55,032 nt of DNA from contig JAAYCB010000142.1 of the NCBI GenBank assembly GCA_012744395.1, forward strand, positions 1 to 55,032. The letters are read 5' to 3'. A program made the position numbers and the translations under genes. This DNA comes from Pirellulaceae bacterium (GTDB lineage Bacteria > Planctomycetota > Planctomycetia > Pirellulales > Thermoguttaceae). Under the pieces are notes generated by a model. The model worked only from the letters and a program-made list of their open reading frames with translations, was not told the DNA's origin and did not search any database. Positions 36,795-46,494 of the stretch are shown piece after piece. Position 1 is the first letter of the stretch. Each line of letters begins with the position of its first letter.

Positions 36795-39700
36795 CTATTG
36801 CAGTGCCTTCGACGCCTCGACCCCCTGGGCCGGCGCTTTGTAGAGCGAGTCGAGCTGTTCGACCTGCTTCCGCTGCTCGATGATATTCCTTCCTTGCACG
36901 CCCTCAAGCAACTGCTGCTTCAGCGAGGCGGGGGCGGCCGGTTGGGATTCCGCCTTCTCGGCCGCCTTGGCTTCCTGCCCCGCCTGGTCCGCTCGGGCCG
37001 GCTGGCCCTTGGCTTCCACCCGGGGCACGAGGTCCGTCTTGCCGCGGAAGAAGGCGTAGTGCGCGGGGCCGGCCTGGGCGATCACCGTCGAGGAGCCCAG
37101 GATCCCCTCGGCCACGAAGACGCCGCGCAGATCGGTCTCGCCGGAGACGAAGTCGGGGTTATTGCTGCCGATCGTTTTGACGTGCACGCCGCGCAGATAG
37201 CGGTCCTCCGTGCGGTCCTTGACCGTCGTGCGGACCTGGCCGGCGACCGCATCTTCCTGGACTTCGACGACCAGCGGAGTCACCAGCACCAGGCCGCTGG
37301 CATACAGGTTCTCGCCCCGGCAGACGACCAGGTAGGCCCCGTCGTCGTTCAGCGGCAGCGCGAGCGGCTTGCGGCAGTCGCGATAATCCTTGCCGTCGCC
37401 GAGCTCGACCGTCGCCTCGTGGTAGGGCTGGATGCCGGCCAGGTTGATCTGCGTGATTCCCTTGAGGTCGCGTTTGAGCAGCCCGAACTTCATCAGGTCG
37501 ATGCGATACGCCTTGACGTCGCACGCGGCGATGTTGCGGTACTCCAGTTCGACCTCGACCGGTTCGCCGGGCGCGACGGTCGTCACTTCGCCGAGCCGGA
37601 TCGCCTTCCGCGTGAAGTATTCGATCGACTGCTTGGCGTCGGGGAATCGATCCTCCACGAGGCGGTACTGGTCGATCGCCTGGGCGGCTTGCCCCAGGCT
37701 GTGATGGATCTGCCCGAGAATGTACACGGCGCGCCACTTCTCGTCGCTTTCGATCTGGCGGCCCGTCCGCTCGTCGACTCGCTGGGACTCGGCCACCTTG
37801 CGGCACATCGTCAAGGCCTCTTCGTGCTTGCCCATGGCGAACTGGCAGTAGCCGATTACGTACCAGAAGGCGTCGAGCAGGTCGCTCTTGGGATAGCGGT
37901 CGGCATAGCGGCGGCAGGCGGCGGCGGCCTCGCCGTGGGCGTCGATGTCCAGCAGCGTGTTGGCGGCGGCGAAGGCGGCCTGGTCCGCGGCTGGATCGTC
38001 GGGATGGGCGGTCAGAAAGCCTTCGAGCATCTGCCAGGCCCGCTGGATCAGCATCACGCGGTTGACCTTCTGCTCGCGGAGCTGGGGGTCCTCGGCGGCC
38101 TTGGCCGCCGCGGCGTAGATTCGCTGCGCCAGGGCGTAATCGGCGGCGGCGATGTAGCTCTCCGGCGGATATTGCCGCAGCAGCCGTCCCATGACGTCGA
38201 CGCTGCGGAGGAACTCGCCCTGCGACTGGAGAAAGCCGGCCACGGAGCTTTCGCGGGAGAAGCTGCTCTCGATCGTCGCGCGAAACACGAGGTAACTCCG
38301 TTCAAACTCGCCGATCGCGTCGTAGGCGGCGCCGACCTTCAAGATCTTCTCGAAGGGAATGTTCTCCGCCGGCCATTTCTCGCGGACGATCTCGAAGTAG
38401 TGGACGATCCGCTCGGAGGCGCCCGTCGCCAGGTAGCTGTCCAGCAGCGTCGTCACGGCCTCCTTGTAGACCTCCGGCCGCAGGTTCCACTTTTCGACCA
38501 GTTCCTCCAGATGCTTCTGGGCGGCCTCCATCCGGTCGGCGGCGAACTCGAGTTTGCCCAGCTCGAACAGCTCGCGCGGCGTCAGGCGGTATTCGTCCTT
38601 CGACTCGGCCCCGAGCGGCAGGACGGCAAGCGACTTGGCCTTGCTGGCGATCAGCTCGCCCGGCCGGTAGGCGTTGCGGACCACCGTCGGCCCGGCGCGG
38701 TACGCGCCCGGCAGATAGCCGACGAGGTCGTAGCGGATCGAACCGACGTGGCGGCGGCTGCCGACGTAGAAGGTGATTTCGCCGGGCGCGATTTCGAAGC
38801 GCTCGAATCCGCCCCGCACCGAGTCGGCCGCCACGGAGCACCCGCAGGGGATCGGCTCGGTGACGACGAGGTATTCGAGCTGCGCCTCGGGCACTTCGCC
38901 CGCCAGAGCGTTCCTCCAGATGCTCAGCTCCACCTCGCCCCGCCTGGCCACCGGCAATTCGGTGAGCGGGTTGTGGAACGTGGAGTAGCCCCCGGTAAGC
39001 ACGTCGAAGCCGCGGGGGACCGGCTTGCCCTCGCGGTCCAGCGGGGCCGGATCGTAGTTGCGGCGGACCTCCCAGAGATTGGTGGTGCTTTTCAGCTGAT
39101 CCGCCGGCACAAACCCGCCGAGGATGCACTGGTAGGCGTAGCGGCCGCGCCCGGCGATCTGGAACTCGATCCGCTGCTTGCCTTCAACCAGCATCCCGCC
39201 GGGCACGTCGATCGTCCGGGTCGGCGACGCGGGTTCGATCTCCAGAACCGCCGCCCGCTGGCCGTTGACGGAGACGCTCAACTGGTATTTTTCGCCCTCG
39301 AAGCGGCTCTTCGCATACCACTGGCAAACCGCCAAGGCGGCCGGTCCGGTGGCCTTGTCGGGCGTCCAGCGATAGCCGCTGCGATGCGCCATCAGCCAGT
39401 CGATCACCTGCCGCGTCCGCTCGGCCGCCGGATCGACCTTGACGAGCACGAGCGCGTAGAGCGCCCGGAGTTCGGCGCCGCTGCCGCTCCAGGGGAGCAG
39501 GCCGTCGGCCGCGGCGCGGCGATTGACGGCCCCGTCGAGGTTCTTTTCTGCCAGCGCGTCGGCCAGTTCCTTCGCGGTGCTGGTCCGGTTCATCGCCGCG
39601 AAGGCCAGCGCGGTGTGGGCCAGGGCCGCGGGCGAGAGGACCGGCCGGCTGCGGTAGAGCCGGTTGGCCAGCGTGAAGTCTTCCCGCCCGGCCACGGTCA

Positions 39701-42700
39701 AGGCATGAAGCAGGATCGCCTTGCTCTCGTAGTCGTCGGCGCCGGTCGCGGCGATCTGGCCTTGGAGGTAGGCGGTGGCCTTGTCGAAGCTCTCCTCCGA
39801 CACCTTGTAGGCCGCCTTCCTGGCCAGGGCCAAGGCCCAGACGGCCCGCGCCGAGCCATAGCGGTCGCTCGGGCCGCCGCGGCCGGTCCAGCTCCAGCCG
39901 CCGTCGTCGTTCTGCGACGAGACCAGCGCGCCCGCCGCGCCGCGGATTCGCTGGTCGATCGCCTCCGCGGCCGGCCCCCCCTTGTCTGTGCTGGCCGAAA
40001 GCAGCTCTTGGAGGCCCAGCAAAGCCAACAGGTCGCTCGTCGTACTCTCCATGCCGGAGGCCAGCCGGCGCGTCTCGATCTGGCAGCGCGGGGCCGGCGA
40101 GAGCACGATGTCGACCAGGCTCCGCTCGACCGTCGGCCCGACCAGAATCTGGAGGCTCGGACCGGCAAGGACCATCTCCTTGGGTGCTTCCACCCAGGCG
40201 GTCATGTCGCTGGTCGCGGTGCCGCTCGCCGTGGCGAACACAGGCATCCCGTAGGGCTTCAGCGGCACGACCTGGCGGACGACGTCCAACGCCGGGCCGG
40301 CGGCGCCCTCAACCTCGGCCGAAACGGCAAGCTCGAACTCGACGTTCTCCTCCGCGGGGATCGCGCCCTGGACCTGCTCGCCCTGGGGCCTGCGGAGCTC
40401 GCAGGAGAAGCTCGTTTCATGCAGACCCTTGGCCGCCACGTCGATCGTCTTTGTCTCCGCAACCGTGCGGCCGCCGATCGTCGTCTTCAGCGTGGCATGG
40501 ATGCGGCCCTTTTCCATCCGCCCGTTGTGGATTGTGGCCAGCACCTCCGCCGTGTCGCCGTCGGTAAACGCCGCGGGGAGCTTCAGCTCGCCGAAGAGGT
40601 CCTTCTTGACGGTCAGCTCGCTGGTGGTTTCGCCCGCCAGCGTCTCCACGCTGATTCCCTTGGCGGCGATCGTCCAGGCGGTCGACCGCTCGGGCACGGT
40701 GAACGTGACCCGCGCCGTGCCGTCGTCGCCCGTGGCCACCGCCGGGTCCCAGAAGCCGGTCTCTTGAGAGCCCAGCCCCGGCAGCAGGACCGCCCCGGTC
40801 TCCGCCAGACTGCTGGCCAGATCGCGGGCGCGTGCGGGATCGAAGCCGCCGCCGTCCCGAAGGTTGACCCCCTTCACCTGGCCGCCGGCCAGCAGCACGG
40901 TGACTTGCTGGCGATTCTGCCGGCCGAGCTGCATCAGGTTGTCGGCGTTGGCGGGCGCGTAATCGTAGCGGCGGTCGCCCTCGACCCGGTCAACGTCCTC
41001 GCCCGCGGCCAGGCGTCCGTCCGCCCAGCCGCCAGGTGCGAGGGGCGACCGATCGGCAGAGTACATCCCGCCGCCGCCAAGGCCGACTTGAACAGGAACA
41101 GAGGCGTCGCCGGACGTTGCCGGCTTCTTCGCGACTTCCATCCCCAAGGCCAGCTGGCCGGCCTGGCCCACGGGCAGCGATCGCACGGCAATTTCATTTG
41201 CGGACAGCTCATCCAGCGCGGAGGTCGGCGCCGGTGCATCCGCGGGCGGTCCGCCGGGCGCGCCCGGCAGACCGCCCGCCGCCGCGCGCCGCAGATGCTC
41301 GGCGCTGGCGCCGGCCAACTCACTGCGGCTGGCCGCCTCCTCACGCTCCACCTCCAGCCGGTCCGATTCGGCCAGGAGCCGGGCGTTGATCGGCCGCGTG
41401 GTCGGCTTGTAGGCAAACGTGATGCTCGAGGTGGTGCGGACCGCCGGTTCCCGCCGGTTGCCGCGGAAGAAATCCTGGATCGGCGCCAGCGACGAGGCGA
41501 ACCGGTCGAGCAGCGACTTCTCCACCATCCCCAGGCTGAGTTCGGCCGCCACGGCCTTTCCCTGCGGGTCGGTCGTTTTGATCGTCACCTCGATGTCTTC
41601 GCCGGGCCGCAGCGGCCCCTCGCCCTTGCCAGCGCGCTTCCAGGACAGCGCCACGTTCAAATCGCGCTCGACCGTAAACGGGCTCGAGGCGGCATGGAAC
41701 CGCTGGATCGGTGGGTCGGGGGTCTTCTCACCTTTCTGGGGCCGCCGATCGGTCATCACGGCCACGGCCAGCTCGAAGTTGGGCGCCAGTTCGGCCCCCA
41801 GGGGGACCTCCAGCGCGTTTGCCCCTTTGTCCAGCGTCACGAGCCGGTACTGGAGAATCTTGGCCCCTTGGTGCGTGACCAATCCCAGGGCGGGCTCCTC
41901 GCGCCAGAGAATCTGCACCTTGGCCGTGTCGCCGACTTTGAACGTGTGGCGGTCGGCCAGAATCCGCAGCCGCACGCGGTCTTCCTCGCCGGAGATCGTC
42001 ACCGCGTGTTCGCCGGAAACGACGTTGTCGAAGCGGTCCGTTCCCACCGCGCGGCAGACGTACTGGCCTCCTTCTTTCAAGCTCAATGTCTGCCGCGCGT
42101 TGCCCTCCTTGTCGGTCTCCAGCGGATGCTCCTCGACGAGCCGCTCGCCCACCTCGCCATCGACCTCCGTCCGCCGCAGCACCCGCAAGGCGAGCTTGCC
42201 GGCGATCGGTTTGCCTTCCGCGTCGCGCGTGCGCAGAGAGACCTCAAACGATTCGCCGGCCACGTAGACCTTGCGGGCCGTTTCCAGCTGGATCGTGAAG
42301 CCTTGGGTAGCGAGGAAGAAATTGACCGCCCGGGCGATGCTCCGCTCGGGCAGGGCGACCGTCAAGGGGAGGACCTGGCTTTCGAGGAAGTCGCGGGTGG
42401 CGAGTTTGAACTTCACTTCGCCTTGCTCGTCGGTGGTGGCGGTATGGGAGCGTTCGCCCGCAAGCTGATAGGTCACCTGCCGGCCGGCCAGAGGCCCGCC
42501 GTGGTAGAATTCCGCCCGGATCGTCCCCTCGATCGTCTCCCCCCGGTAATAGACGCGCCGCGGCGTATCGACGACCAGGCGGACCGGCTCCAGCTTGTAC
42601 TCCTCGACAAGGAATCCGCCCTGGTACTGGCGCTCCTGGTCATCAGAGACGAGGATCCGGTATTCGCCCTGGGGGCTGGTCTCCGGGAGGATGAAATGCG

Positions 42701-45185
42701 TGTGGAACGCGCCGAACTTGCCCAAGGTCGCCTCCTCTTCGCGGAGCAACCGGTTCCGCGGGTCGAAGGCCTGGAGCGTGACCTTCTTTCCCTCGGGGAC
42801 GACGTAGCGGTCGTCGGCCACGCGCCGCAGGCAGCCGCGGACGTGGACCAGGTCGCCCGCCCGGTAGGCGGGCCGGTCCGTGTAGATATAGCCGCGATCA
42901 GTCAACCCCCGGGCGACGCCGACGCCCTCGAGGCCGACGACGTTCGAGGCGACGTGCCCCGCGCTGGCGGCGAAGACCCGCACGTCGCCGGCATCGTGGA
43001 GCTCCTTGAAGGCTTTGTGAAACACGCCGTCCTCGCCGGTGGCCGCCTCGGCGAAGACGCGGGCGCCGTCGGACACGAGCAGCCGCGCGCCCGGCCAGGG
43101 CTTGCCCGTGAGCATGTTCTCGGCGAACACGAACACCTCGTCGCGCGAGCTCTTGACGATGAGGTCCAGATCGCTCTGGATCACGAGCGTCGTCGCTTCG
43201 AGCGTCTTGCTGCTGACCGTGACGGCCATCACGCCGGCCGTGGCGCTTTTGGGAAGAGGCACTTCGACGCTCGACGTTCTCTGCTGGTACTCGGCATAGC
43301 CGGGAATCGCGAATTCAAACGATGCGTCCGGGTCGATCAGGGCGATATCGAGCCTCTCCACGCCCCTGGCCAGGTGCATCTTGCGAAAGTAGGTCTCCAT
43401 GTCGACCTTGTATGCCCGCACGGTCACCGATTCGATGTTCCGCGAGGTGAGCTTGACGAGCGGCTTCTCATCGCTGCGGAAAATCCGCTCGGTGGCGACC
43501 GTCAGGCTCTTGGCGGTCAGGCGGGCGATCGCCTGCCGGGCCTGCGCTGCGCTCGGCCCCCAGTCCAGCATCGTGAACTCCTCGAGCGATTCGGCGAGCC
43601 GGCCGAGCTTCTCTTCGAGCGTCGCGGCGATCATGAACTGGCCGCGGGAGGCCTCGTCCGACTTGGGATATTTCGACACCAGGCGGCGCCAATCGGCGAT
43701 CGCCGCATCCCATTTCTCCTCCTCGTGGTGCATCTCCCCGAACGTGTAGAGAATCGCCGGGTTCCGCTCGTCGAGCGGGTACTTGGCCAGGAACGCCGTA
43801 TAGAGTTGTTGCGCTTCCTCGTATCTCTTCCCCTGCCGGGCGTCCGCCGCCATCAGGAACTCGGTGTTGATGATTTCGCGCTGCACGGCGCTCCAGGCTT
43901 CGTGGGCCGGGTGCTTTCCCAGGTATTCCTGCCACGTCGCCAGGGCCTCGGGGAACTTCTTCTGGAGTTGGTAGCAGCGGCCCAAGAGATTGCGGGCCTC
44001 GGCCACCTCCACGCGCTGCGCGTAGCGATCCAGGGCGAGAAACGCTTTCAGGCTGGCGACGGCCTCCTCGTAGCGGTTGCGGTGGATGTAGCTGCGGACG
44101 ATGTCCAGCTGCGCGGCGGCGGCCTTGGGATCGCCCGGAAACCGTTTCAGGAACCCCTCCAGGGCGGCCACGCCCAGATTGAGCTGCCGGTCGTCTTGCG
44201 GCTGGGGAATCTGCCAGGTTCGTGAGAGGAGAAACATCGCCTCGGCGATCCGGGCGGAAGACGAGTCGACGTGCTCGGCGAGCAGGTCCTGCCAGGTCCG
44301 CCGGGCTTCGGCGTGCTGCCCCTTGGCCAGTTCGACCTCGCCGAGGCGGAACCGGACCTCGACGCGCAAGGGGCTCGTCTTGTGGGCGTCGAGAAATCCG
44401 CGATAGAGCCGCGCCGCGTCGTCGAGACGGCCCAACTGCTGGTGGCAGCGGGCGATTTGCAGTTCGATCCGCTCCTGCTCGTCGGCCTTCGGACCGACTT
44501 CGAGCGCCTTGGTGTAGAAGATCAGCGCCTTTTCGTAGTCGGGCTGCCGTTCGGGATCTTTGACGCCGGCGTGGGCAGCCGGCGGAGGCGTGGCAAATGG
44601 ATCGGCAGTCGGCTCCGGATTGGCGGGGTTTGCCGCGCTTGGCGCGCTGGGCGGCGCGCCGGGCCGGTCCCCGCGCGGTCTTCCCGCCTGCGAAATGAGC
44701 CCCGGCGGATCGAAGTAATCGTCGGCGAACTGGAGATAGATGTCGGCGATCTGCTGCTTGCGATCGGCCGAGAGGAGGTGCTCGGCCTGTTTGCGGTAGA
44801 TCGCCTCGGCCTTGGCAAAGTCGCCTTTTCGGGCGTGGGAGAGCGCTTCGCCGAACCGAGCGCGGCGGAGCCACGTGCTTTGGGGAGACTGCGCCTCGAC
44901 CTGTTGGAAGGCGGCCACTGCCGCGTCGTATTTCCTGTCCAGATACAGCGCCCGCCCCTTCAGATAGCCGAGGTAGTCGGCCGGGGCGTCTGCCTTCTTG
45001 GCTTCCACGTCGATCGCCGCCACCGCCTCGGCGTATTGGGCGTCCTGCATCAGCGCGCGGATTCCGGCGGCGACCAGGGGGGCGTCGGTCGCCGTCGCGC
45101 CCGGTGCAACCGGTTTGTCACCTCCCAGGGCAGGGGCAGCCAACCACCAAGTCAACAACAGAGCGAGAAATCTGGCCGGAAACAT
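36795..45185 (-). CDS. Giant alpha-2-macroglobulin-family protein with TPR regions at both ends
   Basis: A 2796-residue exported protein. The signal peptide MFPARFLALLLTWWLAAPAL leads into TPR-like helical repeats (about 30-560). Macroglobulin beta-domains follow (565-1450) with YTDRPAYRAGDLVHVRG and YRGETIEGTIRAEFYHGGP, then the A2M domain near 1475 (ETGFWDPAVATGDDGTARVT). A thioester-type alpha-toroid (about 1700-2000, SSQNDDGGWSWTG) comes next, then a second TPR block (2200-2490), another beta-domain and a Lys/Ala/Gln-rich tail. At the thioester position the sequence reads RRLASGMESTTSDLL: the G-C-x-E-Q motif is missing, so it cannot form a covalent trap. ATG follows AGGAGG. Bacterial A2Ms guard against proteases; the TPRs suggest added scaffold roles. 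Confidence 0.92.
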   Translation of the reverse strand: MFPARFLALLLTWWLAAPALGGDKPVAPGATATDAPLVAAGIRALMQDAQYAEAVAAIDVEAKKADAPADYLGYLKGRALYLDRKYDAAVAAFQQVEAQSPQSTWLRRARFGEALSHARKGDFAKAEAIYRKQAEHLLSADRKQQIADIYLQFADDYFDPPGLISQAGRPRGDRPGAPPSAPSAANPANPEPTADPFATPPPAAHAGVKDPERQPDYEKALIFYTKALEVGPKADEQERIELQIARCHQQLGRLDDAARLYRGFLDAHKTSPLRVEVRFRLGEVELAKGQHAEARRTWQDLLAEHVDSSSARIAEAMFLLSRTWQIPQPQDDRQLNLGVAALEGFLKRFPGDPKAAAAQLDIVRSYIHRNRYEEAVASLKAFLALDRYAQRVEVAEARNLLGRCYQLQKKFPEALATWQEYLGKHPAHEAWSAVQREIINTEFLMAADARQGKRYEEAQQLYTAFLAKYPLDERNPAILYTFGEMHHEEEKWDAAIADWRRLVSKYPKSDEASRGQFMIAATLEEKLGRLAESLEEFTMLDWGPSAAQARQAIARLTAKSLTVATERIFRSDEKPLVKLTSRNIESVTVRAYKVDMETYFRKMHLARGVERLDIALIDPDASFEFAIPGYAEYQQRTSSVEVPLPKSATAGVMAVTVSSKTLEATTLVIQSDLDLIVKSSRDEVFVFAENMLTGKPWPGARLLVSDGARVFAEAATGEDGVFHKAFKELHDAGDVRVFAASAGHVASNVVGLEGVGVARGLTDRGYIYTDRPAYRAGDLVHVRGCLRRVADDRYVVPEGKKVTLQAFDPRNRLLREEEATLGKFGAFHTHFILPETSPQGEYRILVSDDQERQYQGGFLVEEYKLEPVRLVVDTPRRVYYRGETIEGTIRAEFYHGGPLAGRQVTYQLAGERSHTATTDEQGEVKFKLATRDFLESQVLPLTVALPERSIARAVNFFLATQGFTIQLETARKVYVAGESFEVSLRTRDAEGKPIAGKLALRVLRRTEVDGEVGERLVEEHPLETDKEGNARQTLSLKEGGQYVCRAVGTDRFDNVVSGEHAVTISGEEDRVRLRILADRHTFKVGDTAKVQILWREEPALGLVTHQGAKILQYRLVTLDKGANALEVPLGAELAPNFELAVAVMTDRRPQKGEKTPDPPIQRFHAASSPFTVERDLNVALSWKRAGKGEGPLRPGEDIEVTIKTTDPQGKAVAAELSLGMVEKSLLDRFASSLAPIQDFFRGNRREPAVRTTSSITFAYKPTTRPINARLLAESDRLEVEREEAASRSELAGASAEHLRRAAAGGLPGAPGGPPADAPAPTSALDELSANEIAVRSLPVGQAGQLALGMEVAKKPATSGDASVPVQVGLGGGGMYSADRSPLAPGGWADGRLAAGEDVDRVEGDRRYDYAPANADNLMQLGRQNRQQVTVLLAGGQVKGVNLRDGGGFDPARARDLASSLAETGAVLLPGLGSQETGFWDPAVATGDDGTARVTFTVPERSTAWTIAAKGISVETLAGETTSELTVKKDLFGELKLPAAFTDGDTAEVLATIHNGRMEKGRIHATLKTTIGGRTVAETKTIDVAAKGLHETSFSCELRRPQGEQVQGAIPAEENVEFELAVSAEVEGAAGPALDVVRQVVPLKPYGMPVFATASGTATSDMTAWVEAPKEMVLAGPSLQILVGPTVERSLVDIVLSPAPRCQIETRRLASGMESTTSDLLALLGLQELLSASTDKGGPAAEAIDQRIRGAAGALVSSQNDDGGWSWTGRGGPSDRYGSARAVWALALARKAAYKVSEESFDKATAYLQGQIAATGADDYESKAILLHALTVAGREDFTLANRLYRSRPVLSPAALAHTALAFAAMNRTSTAKELADALAEKNLDGAVNRRAAADGLLPWSGSGAELRALYALVLVKVDPAAERTRQVIDWLMAHRSGYRWTPDKATGPAALAVCQWYAKSRFEGEKYQLSVSVNGQRAAVLEIEPASPTRTIDVPGGMLVEGKQRIEFQIAGRGRYAYQCILGGFVPADQLKSTTNLWEVRRNYDPAPLDREGKPVPRGFDVLTGGYSTFHNPLTELPVARRGEVELSIWRNALAGEVPEAQLEYLVVTEPIPCGCSVAADSVRGGFERFEIAPGEITFYVGSRRHVGSIRYDLVGYLPGAYRAGPTVVRNAYRPGELIASKAKSLAVLPLGAESKDEYRLTPRELFELGKLEFAADRMEAAQKHLEELVEKWNLRPEVYKEAVTTLLDSYLATGASERIVHYFEIVREKWPAENIPFEKILKVGAAYDAIGEFERSYLVFRATIESSFSRESSVAGFLQSQGEFLRSVDVMGRLLRQYPPESYIAAADYALAQRIYAAAAKAAEDPQLREQKVNRVMLIQRAWQMLEGFLTAHPDDPAADQAAFAAANTLLDIDAHGEAAAACRRYADRYPKSDLLDAFWYVIGYCQFAMGKHEEALTMCRKVAESQRVDERTGRQIESDEKWRAVYILGQIHHSLGQAAQAIDQYRLVEDRFPDAKQSIEYFTRKAIRLGEVTTVAPGEPVEVELEYRNIAACDVKAYRIDLMKFGLLKRDLKGITQINLAGIQPYHEATVELGDGKDYRDCRKPLALPLNDDGAYLVVCRGENLYASGLVLVTPLVVEVQEDAVAGQVRTTVKDRTEDRYLRGVHVKTIGSNNPDFVSGETDLRGVFVAEGILGSSTVIAQAGPAHYAFFRGKTDLVPRVEAKGQPARADQAGQEAKAAEKAESQPAAPASLKQQLLEGVQGRNIIEQRKQVEQLDSLYKAPAQGVEASKALQ

Positions 45186-45322
45186 CGGACGCCTCCTGGT
45201 TTCAAAAGACAAACGTCGGCGCGCACCCCCGATACAAATATAACGGGCAACCGCCGGAAGCGTTTCCCGCCGCGGCCGAAAATTCCGGCGGGGTTCAAGG
45301 CGCCGTTCGAACCGGGCAGGGC

Positions 45323-45485
45323 TCAATTCGCCACTGGCCGGGAGATACGCCCCGCCCGGCGAGCGCGGTTGCTGTCGATCCCCATCCTGGCGGCTATTTC
45401 TTCCGCCGTCTTGAAGCCGATCCCCCAGGCATCATTGGCCAGTTGACAAAGATGATCGTAATGCGGCTCTGGGGCATCGTCTGTT
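45323..45485 (-). pseudogene. Possible RecD-type helicase fragment
   Basis: Directly downstream of the 231-residue orphan gene, a minus-strand frame of about 50 codons ending TGA reads HYDHLCQLANDAWGIGFKTA, then EEIAARMGIDSNRARRAG. This resembles the helix-hairpin-helix region of RecD2/TraA-type helicases (W-G-I-G-F-K-T-A-D-x-I-A-x-x-x-G-I). No start codon, Walker motif or remaining helicase is nearby, so at most it is a relic. Confidence 0.45.
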
Positions 45486-45493
45486 CTGCAACG

Positions 45494-46189
45494 TCACCGC
45501 CAATTCCAGAACCAGTATGAGTAATCCGCGATCAACTGCCGATTCGGTTTACCCTGGTTGACCTCCAGTTCACCCAGTGGCAGGGTCACCAAGCGCCCTT
45601 CCTGACGAGCTTCACAAAAGATGCCATATGTTTCATCGATCATCGGTTCGCCAGGATCGCCAAGGCCAACGACCTTTACCGGTATCGTTCTGCTGGAGAA
45701 GGGGCCGGTTTCCACGGTATACCTAGCCCCGAAGGGAAAGACCAGGTCCTTCGACAGGCGCTCTTGGTATCTCTGCAACATTTCGTAGTCCACAGCAGGC
45801 AGTGGATCATTACTGGTCAGCCCAAACACCATCCTCACCCGATCATCTTGATCTCTGGGGGAAAGTGGCTTCGTCGTGATTTCCGTAGGCTGCTCGATGT
45901 CGAGGGGGCCACCTTCGTCCGGCTCCAAGTCATCTTCGCCCAGCCAATACTCCTCCAATTCCATGCCATCCCGGTCGCAACGTTTCTTGACGACGGGATG
46001 GATGGCAGCAAGTATCTCGCGGCTCCACCGGACAGTGAACATGCCGTCCTTGTCGGATGCGGAGATAATCCCAGCCCATCCGCCCAGCGGCATATCCGGG
46101 TATTCAGTGTCCCTGATGCCTCGTTTCACCCGAACCCGATCTCCGACCTTGAACTTGGCCGGGGCAGGCGATCCTCTCTTCTTCGCCAT
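45494..46189 (-). CDS. Calcium-binding-like planctomycete protein with KOW/SH3-like start
   Basis: A 231-residue cytoplasmic protein. Residues 10-70 look like an SH3/KOW barrel (FKVGDRVRVKRGIRD, PLGGWAGIISASDKDG, FTVRWS). An acidic stretch WLGEDDLEPDEGG follows, then a beta-rich C-terminal part ending VNQGKPNRQLIADYSYWFWN. That ending, an N-x-Q-L-I-x-D-Y-x-x-W-F box, recurs in uncharacterised planctomycete proteins labelled calcium-binding, as I recall; no EF-hand is visible. Function is unknown. ATG at 46189 (MAKKRGS) follows GAGGAG. Base composition is less GC-rich than neighbours, hinting at transfer. Confidence 0.6.
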   Translation of the reverse strand: MAKKRGSPAPAKFKVGDRVRVKRGIRDTEYPDMPLGGWAGIISASDKDGMFTVRWSREILAAIHPVVKKRCDRDGMELEEYWLGEDDLEPDEGGPLDIEQPTEITTKPLSPRDQDDRVRMVFGLTSNDPLPAVDYEMLQRYQERLSKDLVFPFGARYTVETGPFSSRTIPVKVVGLGDPGEPMIDETYGIFCEARQEGRLVTLPLGELEVNQGKPNRQLIADYSYWFWNWR

Positions 46190-46494
46190 GGTCCGCTCCT
46201 CCTGTGGCTGATATGCTGGCACTTCCCTCACACTGGTCTATGCCAGGCAATCTTGGGGGTCGACCCCTCCGTCTTACCACAGGCGACGGTGCCCGTCGCC
46301 ATGCTTATCCCATTTTCAAGACTGAGTTCAACACGAGCGCTGGAGACACCCCAAGTTTACCGGGAGTGAACCGCGTGGCCAACCGTTGCTCCGGCCGCCA
46401 CAATCCGCCGCGCGACGCTTGCCGCCGAGCGGAGAGGCGCTAGAATTCATTCGGCCAGCGGGGGTTGCTGCTTGCCTGGCAGGGGAGGTGGCCG
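46190..46494. other. Divergent promoter region, nothing recognised
   Basis: 305 bases between the starts of the calcium-binding-like gene (minus) and the universal stress gene (plus). It should contain both promoters. No operator, hairpin or small gene stands out. Confidence 0.4.

Noticed and set aside
36798-44225. A 2475-codon open frame on the plus strand opposite the A2M gene
   Set aside because: It mirrors the A2M codons with GC-rich third positions, has no domain or motif, and is rich in Arg, Asp, Gly and Val as expected of an antisense shadow.
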